53,494 nt of DNA from Candidatus Thiodiazotropha sp. (GTDB taxonomy: Bacteria; Pseudomonadota; Gammaproteobacteria; Chromatiales; Chromatiaceae), in contig JAIVEQ010000030.1 of the NCBI GenBank assembly GCA_023838465.1, positions 1-53,494 of the forward strand, given 5' to 3'. This document shows, piece by piece, positions 16,047 to 23,814 of this stretch. How positions within the stretch are numbered: position 1 is the stretch's first letter; every line of letters starts with the position of its first letter. Position numbers and translations under genes: made by a program. The notes under the pieces were generated by a model. That model made no database searches. It worked only from the letters and a program-made list of their open reading frames with translations, and had not been told where the DNA came from.

Positions 16047-18182
16047 TTGAATCCACTGTTCAGGGTAGTACAGGCGATTCGCAGCAGCTTGCGTTATAAG
16101 TTGCTGGCATTAGTCCTGTTTCCCATTCTGTTGATGATGCCGATTGCACTGGGCTTGGCCATCTATTGGGGATCGCAATTCAGTTATGATCAGCTCTTTA
16201 TCAAGGTCAATACCGACCTCTCAGTTGCTGAAGATAATTTTCATCGCATCCAGGAAGATTATCTGAATACCCTCGGACGGCTGGCAGAATCACATACTTT
16301 TTACACTGCACTCGAATCCAAAAGCGGTCGCATTATCGGTGAGCAGTTGGCGGAACTACGACAATCTACTGGATTCAGCTATCTGCATCTGCTTGGAATA
16401 GATGGGAGACGTCTGTTTCAGTCCTATGATGAGCCAGAGAAACGAGGCCATCCATCACCCTCGTTACTGGCTGCGCTACAAGGCTTTCCTCGCGTTGAGA
16501 TAGAGATATTTTCTGCAGAAGATCTGGATGAACAGTCACCGGGACTGGCAAAGCAGGTGGCGCTTTCATTGTTGGATACACCCCGAGCCAGACCGACCAG
16601 TCAGGAGGTGGAGGAGCGTGGCATGATGATCCGTGCGCTCTATCCGGTTAATAACTCCCGAGGGCAGGTGATTGCCGTACTGGATGGTGGGGTGCTGTTA
16701 AATGGCAATTTTCAGTTTGTCGATGCAATTCGTGATCTGGTGTACGGACCGGGTAGTCTGCCAAAGGGGAGCATCGGCACCGTTACGGTGTTTATTAATG
16801 ATGTCAGGATTACCACAAATGTACCACGGACACCCCATCAGAGGGCGTTGGGCACCCGCGTCTCCAATGAGGTGCGAACAAAGGTATTGGATCTTGGTGA
16901 GAAGTGGATTGATCGCGCCTTTGTAGTAAACGATTGGTACATTTCAGCCTACCAGCCGATTATCGACGTCAATGGTGATCGTGTCGGTATGCTATATGCG
17001 GGTTTTCTGGAGTCACCATCCCGGAATGCCTTGTGGCAGGCATTTGGCGTTTTAATTCTATTATTTCTCGCATTGATGTTTTTTTCCTCTCTGCTGTCGG
17101 TGAAGGGTGCAAAATCGATCTTTAAGCCACTTGAGATGATGATGGCCGTTGTGCGTGCGACTCGTGAAGGTTACACCAAGCGTATCGGTAAGATCGCTTC
17201 CATGGATGAGATTGGCGTACTGGCAAATGAATTTGATCTACTGTTGGATCTACTGCAAGAGCGGAATCTCCAGGTCCAACAGTGGGCCGGTCAGCTGGAG
17301 GATAAGGTTGACGAGCGAACCGCAGAGCTGAAATTAAAAAATGAGAAGTTACTTACCACCATACAGATACTGCGTGAAACACGTGCTCAGTTGATTACCG
17401 CAGAAAAACTGGCTGCATTGGGTGAATTGACTGCCGGAGTCGCCCATGAGATCAATAATCCGGCAGCCGTTATGTTGGGCAATCTCGATCTGTTGGTAGA
17501 AGAATTGGGTGAGGACGCCGCTCCTGTGAAAGATGAGATTGATCTGATCATCGAACAGATCTTCCGCATTAAAGATATTATTAATAACCTATTGCAATAT
17601 GCCAGGCCTGATCAAATAACGGAGATACCCACTCTGATCGATGTCAACGAAGTTGCACAACACACTTTGGCATTGGTGCGCTATCTTCGAAAAGAGAGCC
17701 AATTTGAGATCCTGTTGGATCTTAATGCTACACGACCTATCAAAATCAATCCTCATGAGCTACAACAAGTACTGGTCAACCTGGTCGTCAATGCCGTGCA
17801 TGCCTTGAGCAATGGTGAAGGAAAGGTCTATCTGACGACCCGTGACTGGGATCAGAAGGGTGTAGTAATAGATATAGAAGATAATGGTTTGGGTATAGAA
17901 GAGGATCAGATAGAGTTGATATTCAATCCTTTTCATACCCATAAACGTGTAGGAGAGGGTACCGGATTAGGCTTGTCTGTCAGTTATGGATTGATAAAAA
18001 AATATGGAGGCGATATCACTGTCAGTTCAGAGTGGGGTAAGGGATCATTGTTTTCTGTCTGGTTATTGGAGGAACCTGACATTATTGAAGAAGAGACGGC
18101 CTTGATAGAACAGTTTTACTCTGCTGAACAAGAGCTGGAGGAGGCTGATATCAACACTGCCCAGAAAATGAAGCGTGCATGA
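16047..18182 (+). CDS. Membrane sensor histidine kinase (Cache-HAMP-HisKA-HATPase)
   Basis: A sensor kinase of about 711 residues. Near the N-terminus is a transmembrane helix ('LVLFPILLMMPIALGLAIYW'). A periplasmic Cache-like sensor follows, then a second helix ('LWQAFGVLILLFLALMFFSS'), HAMP and a coiled-coil. The HisKA motif is 'GVAHEINNPAAVMLGNL' and the ATPase boxes are 'NLVVNAVHAL', 'DIEDNGLGI' and 'GEGTGLGLSVSYGL'. The frame is open from 15912 inside the regulator gene. No ATG precedes the first helix, so I take TTG 16047, 11 bases after the regulator stop; other non-ATG starts are possible. The signal sensed is unknown; formate, nitrate or metal availability would suit the context. Confidence 0.88.
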   Translation: MNPLFRVVQAIRSSLRYKLLALVLFPILLMMPIALGLAIYWGSQFSYDQLFIKVNTDLSVAEDNFHRIQEDYLNTLGRLAESHTFYTALESKSGRIIGEQLAELRQSTGFSYLHLLGIDGRRLFQSYDEPEKRGHPSPSLLAALQGFPRVEIEIFSAEDLDEQSPGLAKQVALSLLDTPRARPTSQEVEERGMMIRALYPVNNSRGQVIAVLDGGVLLNGNFQFVDAIRDLVYGPGSLPKGSIGTVTVFINDVRITTNVPRTPHQRALGTRVSNEVRTKVLDLGEKWIDRAFVVNDWYISAYQPIIDVNGDRVGMLYAGFLESPSRNALWQAFGVLILLFLALMFFSSLLSVKGAKSIFKPLEMMMAVVRATREGYTKRIGKIASMDEIGVLANEFDLLLDLLQERNLQVQQWAGQLEDKVDERTAELKLKNEKLLTTIQILRETRAQLITAEKLAALGELTAGVAHEINNPAAVMLGNLDLLVEELGEDAAPVKDEIDLIIEQIFRIKDIINNLLQYARPDQITEIPTLIDVNEVAQHTLALVRYLRKESQFEILLDLNATRPIKINPHELQQVLVNLVVNAVHALSNGEGKVYLTTRDWDQKGVVIDIEDNGLGIEEDQIELIFNPFHTHKRVGEGTGLGLSVSYGLIKKYGGDITVSSEWGKGSLFSVWLLEEPDIIEEETALIEQFYSAEQELEEADINTAQKMKRA

Positions 18183-18217
18183 TTCTTAAAATGACTCAAA
18201 GTATAAGGAGAATCGCA

Positions 18218-18304
18218 ATGAAAATAATAAAGCAAACAAATAATATCAATCCATATCATCATTTTTTATCTAAAAAAACATTAGAATGGAAAAACCAGCA
18301 TTAA
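18218..18304 (+). CDS. Possible 28-residue leader peptide
   Basis: ATG 18218 follows a strong ribosome site (AAGGAG, 6 bases away). It opens a 28-codon frame (MKIIKQTNNINPYHHFLSKK and then TLEWKNQH). The frame ends 16 bases inside the following HD-domain gene, in another frame. The HD gene's own ATG has no good ribosome site, so translation of this leader could deliver ribosomes to it. The composition is very AT-rich and no family is known. It could be a coupling or attenuation leader, or a chance ORF. Confidence 0.35.
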   Translation: MKIIKQTNNINPYHHFLSKKTLEWKNQH

Positions 18305-18825
18305 AACAACTCATAAGAACCCTTGCTTTTGCTGCACGAAAGCATCGTGATCAACGACGCAAGGATGTAGAGGCTTCTCCCTATATCAATCATCCAATTA
18401 CTCTGGCCGATATTCTGGTCAATGAAGGGGGTGTAACAGATATAGAAACCCTTATTACGGCACTGCTTCATGACACAATCGAAGACACTGATACAACCGT
18501 AGATGAGATTGAATCCGAGTTTGGTCTTGTCATAGCAGGCTTGGTTATGGAGGTGACTGACGATAACTCTTTATCAAAGCTGGAGCGAAAGGAGCTGCAG
18601 ATTCAACATGCTCCTTATCTTTCCAAAAAAGCGCGATTGGTTAAGTTGGCCGATAAGATCGCCAATTTGCGTGATGTCTATCAGAGCCCGCCAATAGAGT
18701 GGTCATTACAGAGAAAGCAGGCTTATTTTGATTGGGCCAAGGCAGTAATCGATGGCTTGAGAGGTACCCATGATGACCTTGAGGCTATCTTCGATGCCGC
18801 CTATAAAAATAGGCCCAAGGGTTAA
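18286..18825 (+). CDS. HD-domain (p)ppGpp hydrolase-like protein (Mesh1/SpoT type)
   Basis: A 179-residue protein matching the hydrolase half of RelA/SpoT proteins. It shows 'AARKHRDQRRKDVEASPYIN', 'HPITLADIL', the metal-binding 'TALLHDTIEDTD' (HD) and 'ARLVKLADKIANLRDV' (the conserved Asp for Mn). There is no synthetase, TGS or ACT domain, so it is a stand-alone small alarmone hydrolase of the Mesh1 kind. It would degrade ppGpp or a related nucleotide in the cytoplasm. The start ATG 18286 is weak and may depend on the small ORF upstream. It is monocistronic between the kinase and moaB. Confidence 0.85.
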   Translation: MEKPALKQLIRTLAFAARKHRDQRRKDVEASPYINHPITLADILVNEGGVTDIETLITALLHDTIEDTDTTVDEIESEFGLVIAGLVMEVTDDNSLSKLERKELQIQHAPYLSKKARLVKLADKIANLRDVYQSPPIEWSLQRKQAYFDWAKAVIDGLRGTHDDLEAIFDAAYKNRPKG

Positions 18826-18886
18826 TCACTACGAGTTAGAGCGTGATGGTTCGCAAATAAACACCAATAAACGCGAATGCTTGGTT

Positions 18887-19025
18887 GTAGGGTGTTGCTC
18901 TACTGCACCATAAATATATCTGATCAAATGAAAGAGATAGCGGTAATCGTTGTCTGTTGCCTTTTTTATATTTGGGCCTGCTGACAAAAGGTTCGGTGCG
19001 GCAGGGCCGCAGCCTATATAGCTAC
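18887..19025. repeat. REP pair (BIME) 1
   Basis: GTAGGGTGTTGCTCTACTGC and then ACC (18887-18909) is a 23-base REP-type hairpin starting with the GTAG foot typical of REPs. An inverted, longer relative lies at 18995-19025 (minus-strand GTAG...GGCTGCGGCCCTGCCGCACC). The two face each other across about 85 bases, forming a bacterial interspersed mosaic element in the gap after the HD gene. Confidence 0.6.
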
Positions 19026-19096
19026 GAGTTTCCTTTATAGAACTTGCAGCCATCTTTAATTACGTCTGTAGAAAAAATCCTGAGGAGTAGAAAGGA

Positions 19097-19618
19097 ATGA
19101 GTGAAGATCGACAATTTGTACCATTGAATATCAGCATAATGACCGTCTCAGATACAAGAACAGAAGAGAACGATAAATCAGGCCTTAAGCTAAAAAGCCT
19201 GCTTGAGGAAGCAGGCCACAGAATGGCGGAAAAGGTGATTGTTGTGGATGATTGTTATCAGATTCGAGCAGATGTTTCTAAGTGGATCGCTGATTCCAGT
19301 GTGCAGGTTGTCATCACGACCGGCGGTACTGGCCTGACAGGGAGAGATGGAACACCTGAAGCTGTACAGCCACTGCTAGATAAAGTGATCGACGGGTTCG
19401 GCGAGATGTTCCGGGTACTCTCTTATGAAACCATTGGTACATCAACCTTGCAGTCGAGGGCATTGGCCGGTGTTGCCAATGGTACCTTTATTTTCTGTCT
19501 GCCAGGATCGACTGGGGCCTGCATGGATGGCTGGAGCAAGTTGATTGCAGCACAACTCGACTATAGAACACGTCCCTGCAATTTAGTTGAGTTGTTGCCT
19601 AGATTGCTGGAAAAGTAA
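19097..19618 (+). CDS. moaB: Molybdenum cofactor biosynthesis protein MoaB
   Basis: A 173-residue MoaB/MogA-family molybdopterin adenylyltransferase. Family motifs are 'ISIMTVSDTRTEENDKSG', 'VITTGGTGLTGRDGTPEA' (the MPT-binding TGGTG) and 'FCLPGSTGACMDGWSKLI'. It adenylates molybdopterin before metal insertion by MoeA. It is preceded by a good GAGGAG ribosome site and flanked by REP pairs on both sides, so it is probably its own transcription unit. Confidence 0.93.
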   Translation: MSEDRQFVPLNISIMTVSDTRTEENDKSGLKLKSLLEEAGHRMAEKVIVVDDCYQIRADVSKWIADSSVQVVITTGGTGLTGRDGTPEAVQPLLDKVIDGFGEMFRVLSYETIGTSTLQSRALAGVANGTFIFCLPGSTGACMDGWSKLIAAQLDYRTRPCNLVELLPRLLEK

Positions 19619-19622
19619 AGTT

Positions 19623-19750
19623 GTAAGGTGTGGCCCTGCCGCACCAAATGTGAGTTTGATCTAACGGATGAGTAGTTACTTTTGTTATGTGTTTTCTCGA
19701 TGTGAACAACTCTGTAGGCAAAGGGTTTGGTGCGGCAGACCACACCCTAC
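19623..19750. repeat. REP pair (BIME) 2
   Basis: GTAAGGTGTGGCCCTGCCGC and then ACC (19623-19645) starts 4 bases after the moaB stop. Its inverted partner is at 19729-19750 (minus strand GTAGGGTGTGGTCTGCCGCACC). They are close relatives of the repeats at 18887, 23524-23574 and 48119. The pair may also serve as moaB's terminator or a transcript stabiliser. Confidence 0.6.
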
Positions 19751-19796
19751 ATGGGGATAACGAAAGGTATGGATTTTGGTGGGAATCAGGTGGTGT

Positions 19797-20228
19797 CTAT
19801 ATCTGGCCAATCGTACTCATGAAAAAAAACAACACAATAAAAAAGCCGCCGACGATTAGCCATAAGGTGTTCCATCTTTTATGGCGCAATTTAAGTTTGG
19901 CTGTCTGAGCGTCGATGAATTCCTTCTCGCTGTCACTGAGTGATGGGTCAATCCAGACCCGTTTATGGTGTAGATCATCAGCCTCAACTGCTGCAATCAT
20001 CTTTTTGAGGTCGGCACGATAAATATGATTGTCCAGATCGATAAGGGCGTTGTGCAATACGTTATGGAGATGCATTTGACCCGCTTCGATATCATTGAAT
20101 CGTACAATGTAGCGAACTGTTGAGCCAGGACTGGCTGCTTGTGTGCTAGGTAGTTCGTCCTTGATCAGAACTCGGACCAAGCCCTTATGTTCGGGGTGTG
20201 TTTCCAGTGTGAGATAGCCTGTCTTCAT
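19797..20228 (-). CDS. Hypothetical protein with C-terminal membrane anchor
   Basis: A 143-residue protein of unknown family. The N-terminal part is soluble and polar ('TLETHPEHKGLVRVLIKDEL', 'RFNDIEAGQMHLHNVLHNAL'). A basic helix (AKLKLRHKRW) leads into one C-terminal transmembrane helix ('TLWLIVGGFFIVLFFFMSTI'). A tail-anchored cytoplasmic protein is the likely topology. It stands between moaB (convergent) and the inverted-repeat element at 20241. No function should be assigned. Confidence 0.6.
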   Translation of the reverse strand: MKTGYLTLETHPEHKGLVRVLIKDELPSTQAASPGSTVRYIVRFNDIEAGQMHLHNVLHNALIDLDNHIYRADLKKMIAAVEADDLHHKRVWIDPSLSDSEKEFIDAQTAKLKLRHKRWNTLWLIVGGFFIVLFFFMSTIGQI

Positions 20229-20240
20229 AGGTCTTTTATA

Positions 20241-20511
20241 TTAACCCAGCACCTTAATAGGCCCTGTTCAGCCGATGTGTGCCTACCTACAGCAAGGCAT
20301 CAAAACGCCACTGTAGCACTTCTACAGCAAGTTTTGATAACGCAGTCTGTAGGTAGGCACACATCGGCCTGTCTTAATTAATTAAGTATGTTAGGGGCTT
20401 CAAGAATGCCCTTGCTCTACGTTGTGGATCTTGCCAGGGTATCTCCATTGGCTGAGAGCCACGAGGGCATTCTTGAAGCCCTGAACTGGGCCTAATAAGG
20501 TGCCGGGTTAA
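20241..20511. repeat. Nested inverted-repeat element (candidate MITE or structured element)
   Basis: The outer arms are 24 bases with two mismatches: 20241-20264, beginning TTAACCCAGCACCTTA, and 20488-20511. Inside are two long hairpins. The first, 20271-20292 / 20347-20368, has a perfect 22-bp stem. Within it are further stems ATCAAAAC/GTTTTGAT and CTGTAG/CTACAG. The second, 20394-20411 / 20464-20481, has a perfect 18-bp stem. There is no ORF. This fills most of the 328-base gap between the hypothetical gene and the regulator gene. Confidence 0.65.
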
Positions 20512-20556
20512 TCTTACATGAACCTATGGATTTGGGTATAAGTGAAAGGCAGTTTT

Positions 20557-21471
20557 TCACTCATCTCCCCAGACCAGTTCTCCAGCTTCCCGCAAGTCAT
20601 AGCCAGTCAATTTATCCGCCATGGTTTTACAGTCGGAAGAGCGCAGTCTTGTAATGAGGTCCTGGAACAAGCGGCGAAACCAAATGCTGCGCGGTAACGT
20701 CAGATCGAAAGACTCCCAGCCGAACGGAATGAATGCCAGACCGTATTCGTTGGCAGCAGCCCGTGCGCCTGGTGCCACATCAGCTTGGTTCATGGCAATA
20801 CTGGCAGCAGCTTCCCGCTCAGACAAGGCTGTGCTGACACTGTTCAGGCGTTCTTCGCTGGTTCCATAGCGGCTCAGTACTTCGAGTAAAAAGCGTTGCG
20901 CACCAGCACCACTCTGTCGCATGGCCCAGCGATAAGGGTGTTCGAAGAGTTGCTCAGGCTTAAGCTGTTGTTGTTCGATTTGCCGGCTGACCATTAAGCC
21001 CTGTTCTCGTCGAAACAGGCGTATCAGCACCCATTGTCGATATTGAGGATATTGGCGCAGCAGCGCAGGGTGGCGCATATGGCTTTCCTGATTCGGCCCC
21101 CAGTGGATGCCACAGGCATCGATCCGGTTGGCTTGCAGCAGCTCCAGTCCAAGCCGGGTGCCGGTTGGGGAGTAGTTGATTAAAGCGTGAGAGCCGGTCT
21201 CCTGGGCAAACGTCATGATCAGTCGATAGAGCAGGGGATCATCGCTGCCGGCAATCACCAGCCGGTTAGTCATCAGGCCACCATGGGCGGAGTCGAGCAT
21301 CCAGCGATCGACCAACTCTCTCGGGAACAGCCACTTGCCGGTAATCTTGGTCGCTGGGATACGCTCTTCGCTGACCAGTGAGTAGATCTTCTTCTCATTC
21401 AGGTGAAGATACTCTGCTACCTGCTTGACGTTCATGAACACATGTTGTTCCTGTGTCATTACCGCTACCAT
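20557..21471 (-). CDS. HTH (excisionase-type) regulator with periplasmic-binding-like effector domain
   Basis: A 304-residue one-component regulator. The N-terminus is a MerR/excisionase-like DNA-binding helix set ('MNVKQVAEYLHLNEKKIYSL', 'IPATKITGKWLFPRELVDRW'). The remainder is a substrate-binding-protein fold without a signal peptide ('LVIAGSDDPLLYRLIMTFAQ', 'GARAAANEYGLAFIPFGWES'), like the molybdate/oxyanion effector domains of such proteins. The start at 21471 is fixed by GGAGG six bases upstream. It is the last gene of the moaA-fdhD operon, so molybdate, tungstate or a related oxyanion is a reasonable ligand; this is inference. Confidence 0.85.
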   Translation of the reverse strand: MVAVMTQEQHVFMNVKQVAEYLHLNEKKIYSLVSEERIPATKITGKWLFPRELVDRWMLDSAHGGLMTNRLVIAGSDDPLLYRLIMTFAQETGSHALINYSPTGTRLGLELLQANRIDACGIHWGPNQESHMRHPALLRQYPQYRQWVLIRLFRREQGLMVSRQIEQQQLKPEQLFEHPYRWAMRQSGAGAQRFLLEVLSRYGTSEERLNSVSTALSEREAAASIAMNQADVAPGARAAANEYGLAFIPFGWESFDLTLPRSIWFRRLFQDLITRLRSSDCKTMADKLTGYDLREAGELVWGDE

Positions 21472-21483
21472 ACCTATCCTCCT

Positions 21484-22368
21484 TTATCGGCTTTTTGCAT
21501 GTTCCACTCTCCTTTCCCCCGCATTTTTCAGACGACCATCAGGTATTGCATCGAAGGTGATGTTTTCCGCCCCGTTGTAGACCAGGAAGTGTTTACCCTT
21601 GGCGCGGGCAATCAGGGTTACCCCGACCCGTCTGGCTAAATCAAGTCCCATCTGGGTGGCACCCGAGCGGGACAGCAGGATAGGTATGCCCATCTGTGCG
21701 ACTTTGATCACCATCTCAGAGGTGAGTCTGCCGGTGGTGTAGAAAAGCTTGTCATTGCCAGTGGTACCCTGCAGCCACATATGTCCGGCTATGGCATCGA
21801 CTGCGTTGTGCCGGCCCACATCTTCAATGAACAGTTGAATATCCCCATCCTGGCAGAGGGCGCAGCCATGCACTGCACCTGCTTGCTGATAGACTTGGTT
21901 GTGCTCGTTGAGTGTTTTCAACAGATCGTATATCTCAGACTGTCGCATCATGCCACGGGGTAGATTGATCATTTCAATATCATCCATCAGATCACCAAAG
22001 ACAGTACCCTGACCACAACCGGTAGTGACGGTTTTTCGCGCCATCTTTCCATCCAGACCCTCTACACCATGATAGGTGGTGACGGCAACAGAATCTGTCT
22101 CCCAATCTACCTGGACCGCTTTAATCTGATCAATAGTCTGTAGCAGTCGTTGGTTACGTAACCAACCCAATACCAGCATCTCCGGACGGGTGCCAAGCGT
22201 CATCAAAGTCACTATCTCGCGTTTGTCGAGATAGAGGGTGAGCGCGCGCTCAGCGGCTATGTGTCCTGCACGTATTTTACCAAATTCATCAACCGCTGAT
22301 GCGGCCTCGGCTGCATTCAGTCCAGCATCGGTGAGAAGAGGCTGGTATGGCTTACGAAGCATATCCAT
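21484..22368 (-). CDS. fdhD: Formate dehydrogenase accessory sulfurtransferase FdhD
   Basis: FdhD transfers sulfur from IscS to the FDH molybdenum cofactor before its insertion. It shows 'GCALCQDGDIQLFIEDVGRH', with the catalytic CxxC-type loop (Cys-Ala-Leu-Cys) and then NAVDAIAG. 'FYTTGRLTSEMVIKVAQMGI', 'ILLSRSGATQMGLDLA' and 'LTLYLDKREIVTLMTLGTRP' are also typical. I take ATG 22368, just after the moaA stop (22379); an in-frame ATG at 22395 overlapping moaA lacks a ribosome site. The protein is 294 residues with this start. Confidence 0.93.
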   Translation of the reverse strand: MDMLRKPYQPLLTDAGLNAAEAASAVDEFGKIRAGHIAAERALTLYLDKREIVTLMTLGTRPEMLVLGWLRNQRLLQTIDQIKAVQVDWETDSVAVTTYHGVEGLDGKMARKTVTTGCGQGTVFGDLMDDIEMINLPRGMMRQSEIYDLLKTLNEHNQVYQQAGAVHGCALCQDGDIQLFIEDVGRHNAVDAIAGHMWLQGTTGNDKLFYTTGRLTSEMVIKVAQMGIPILLSRSGATQMGLDLARRVGVTLIARAKGKHFLVYNGAENITFDAIPDGRLKNAGERRVEHAKSR

Positions 22369-22378
22369 TGTGTCTCTT

Positions 22379-23452
22379 TTATCCACCTGTGACATTCATA
22401 TGACGAAACAGCACAGGCTGAGCAGTGATATCGAAGTCATGACCTTTGGGTTTGATCTGCATGGCATCGATGATGGCTTGTCGCAAGGGCGCCTCATCCA
22501 GTGGATTTGCACGCACCACCCGACGTAGATCTTTTGAGTGTTCTTGACCGAGACACAACAGCAGCCTGCCCTCAGCGGTTAGGCGTACCCGATTACACTG
22601 CTCGCAGAAGTTGTGGCTATGGGGTGAGATAAAGCCGACCCGGGTATCGCTGCCATTGATACGGTAGTAGCGTGCCGGACCACCACTCGTCTCGGTAGTG
22701 GGCATCAGGTCATAGTGGTGTTGCAGATCTTGGAGAACCTGATCACTGGAGTAGAAGAGTTCGGCACGGTTGTGATCGCCGATCTCTCCGAGTGGCATCT
22801 CCTCGATAAAGCTGATGTCCATACCGCGACGCTCGGCAAAGGCGACCAGGTCAGCTATTTCATCATGATTGCGGTTTTTTAGAATCACTGAGTTTATTTT
22901 GACTCGCTGAAAACCGGTTTCAAGGGCGGCATCGATGCCTGCCAGGGTACGGTGAATGTCACCGATCCGGGTAATGCTGTGAAAACGCTCCGCACGCAGG
23001 GTGTCGAGGCTGATATTGATGCGGGTGACGCCTGCAGCCTTGAGTGCTTGTGCATGCTGTGCCAACAGGGTGCCATTGGTCGTCAATGTCAGATCACGCA
23101 GGCCATCCAGGGTACCGAGGGACTGAAAAAGCTGCATGACGCCACGCCTTGTCAGGGGCTCACCGCCTGTGATGCGGATTTTGCTTACCCCCATGTCGAC
23201 AAAGGCTTTACCCACCCGATAGAGCTCTTCCAATGTCAATAACTGGGAACGGGGTACAAACTGCATATCTTCGGACATACAGTAGACACAGCGCAGATCA
23301 CAACGATCGGTGACCGAGATGCGAAGGTAGTCGATGCGGCGGTTAAATCGGTCTACCAGGCTTGATTGGGTCTGGTGCTCACAGGTCTCTGCTTTCACAG
23401 TTATTGTCTCCAAGGGGATCTCTGGATCTTTGGAACAATCTGCAATTACCAT
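22379..23452 (-). CDS. moaA: GTP 3',8-cyclase MoaA
   Basis: A 357-residue radical-SAM enzyme for the first step of molybdopterin synthesis. The N-terminal cluster motif is 'CDLRCVYCMSEDMQF' (CxxxCxxC). The GGEPL motif is in 'KIRITGGEPLTRRGV'. The C-terminal second cluster is 'NFCEQCNRVRLTAEGRLLLC'. The usual C-terminal GG tail is present ('NVTGG'). About 40 extra N-terminal residues precede the core. It heads the moaA-fdhD-regulator operon. REP pair 3 lies just upstream. Confidence 0.95.
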   Translation of the reverse strand: MVIADCSKDPEIPLETITVKAETCEHQTQSSLVDRFNRRIDYLRISVTDRCDLRCVYCMSEDMQFVPRSQLLTLEELYRVGKAFVDMGVSKIRITGGEPLTRRGVMQLFQSLGTLDGLRDLTLTTNGTLLAQHAQALKAAGVTRINISLDTLRAERFHSITRIGDIHRTLAGIDAALETGFQRVKINSVILKNRNHDEIADLVAFAERRGMDISFIEEMPLGEIGDHNRAELFYSSDQVLQDLQHHYDLMPTTETSGGPARYYRINGSDTRVGFISPHSHNFCEQCNRVRLTAEGRLLLCLGQEHSKDLRRVVRANPLDEAPLRQAIIDAMQIKPKGHDFDITAQPVLFRHMNVTGG

Positions 23453-23523
23453 ACCTAATTAACCCGGCAATTAAGCGAATTTACCTCATCATGGATATTC
23501 ATCGACATCTCTCTTCTTTTAGT

Positions 23524-23574
23524 GGAGCAGGACCCCACCCTGAACCATTGGGTAGGGTGGGGCCCTGCCCCACC
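23524..23574. repeat. REP pair (BIME) 3
   Basis: An inverted pair with almost no spacer: a minus-strand relative at 23524-23543 and GTAGGGTGGGGCCCTGCCCC and then ACC on the plus strand (23552-23574). The second is itself a near-perfect palindrome. It lies in the 362-base divergent gap between moaA and the DUF3305 gene. Confidence 0.6.
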
Positions 23575-23645
23575 AATCCCGCCTGAACAGGATTGTGTCA
23601 CTATTCTCACCCCAATATTCCGGTGGTGGCAGACTAAATGGTACG

Positions 23646-23681
23646 AAATGTCCCACTTTTGGCATAGTAGGCGGGACATTT
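23646..23681. promoter_or_regulatory. Candidate upstream activator site, inverted AAATGTCCC / GGGACATTT
   Basis: AAATGTCCC (23646-23654) is exactly inverted at 23673-23681 with an 18-base spacer. It sits about 100 bases upstream of the sigma-54 promoter at 23763. The half-site TGTCCCACT matches that near 14495, upstream of the tupA sigma-54 promoter. Binding by the NtrC-type regulator at 14624 is the obvious hypothesis. The rest of this intergenic stretch shows only the REP pair and the promoter. Confidence 0.55.
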
Positions 23682-23762
23682 TGCCCTGTTTTACCATGAC
23701 TCCCTTTCCCAGATTATTTTCCCATGACGACTCTTTTACGATTTTCCTGCCACTCTTGCCGG

Positions 23763-23778
23763 TTGGTATGCAACTTGC
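23763..23778 (+). promoter_or_regulatory. Sigma-54 (-24/-12) promoter of the DUF3305 operon
   Basis: TTGGTATGCAACTTGC has GG (23765-23766) and GC (23777-23778) separated by exactly 10 bases, with the -12 TTGC intact. The predicted transcription start is near 23790, leaving about 25 bases to the ATG at 23815. Confidence 0.72.
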
Positions 23779-23814
23779 GATAGAGGTATTGGATATCAGA
23801 TCGGGGCGTAAATT

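Noticed and set aside
18829..19053. Minus-strand 74-codon ORF after the HD gene
   Set aside because: It runs through the REP pair and shows no coding features.
23453..23520. Moco riboswitch upstream of moaA
   Set aside because: No recognisable conserved core was found in the leader by eye.
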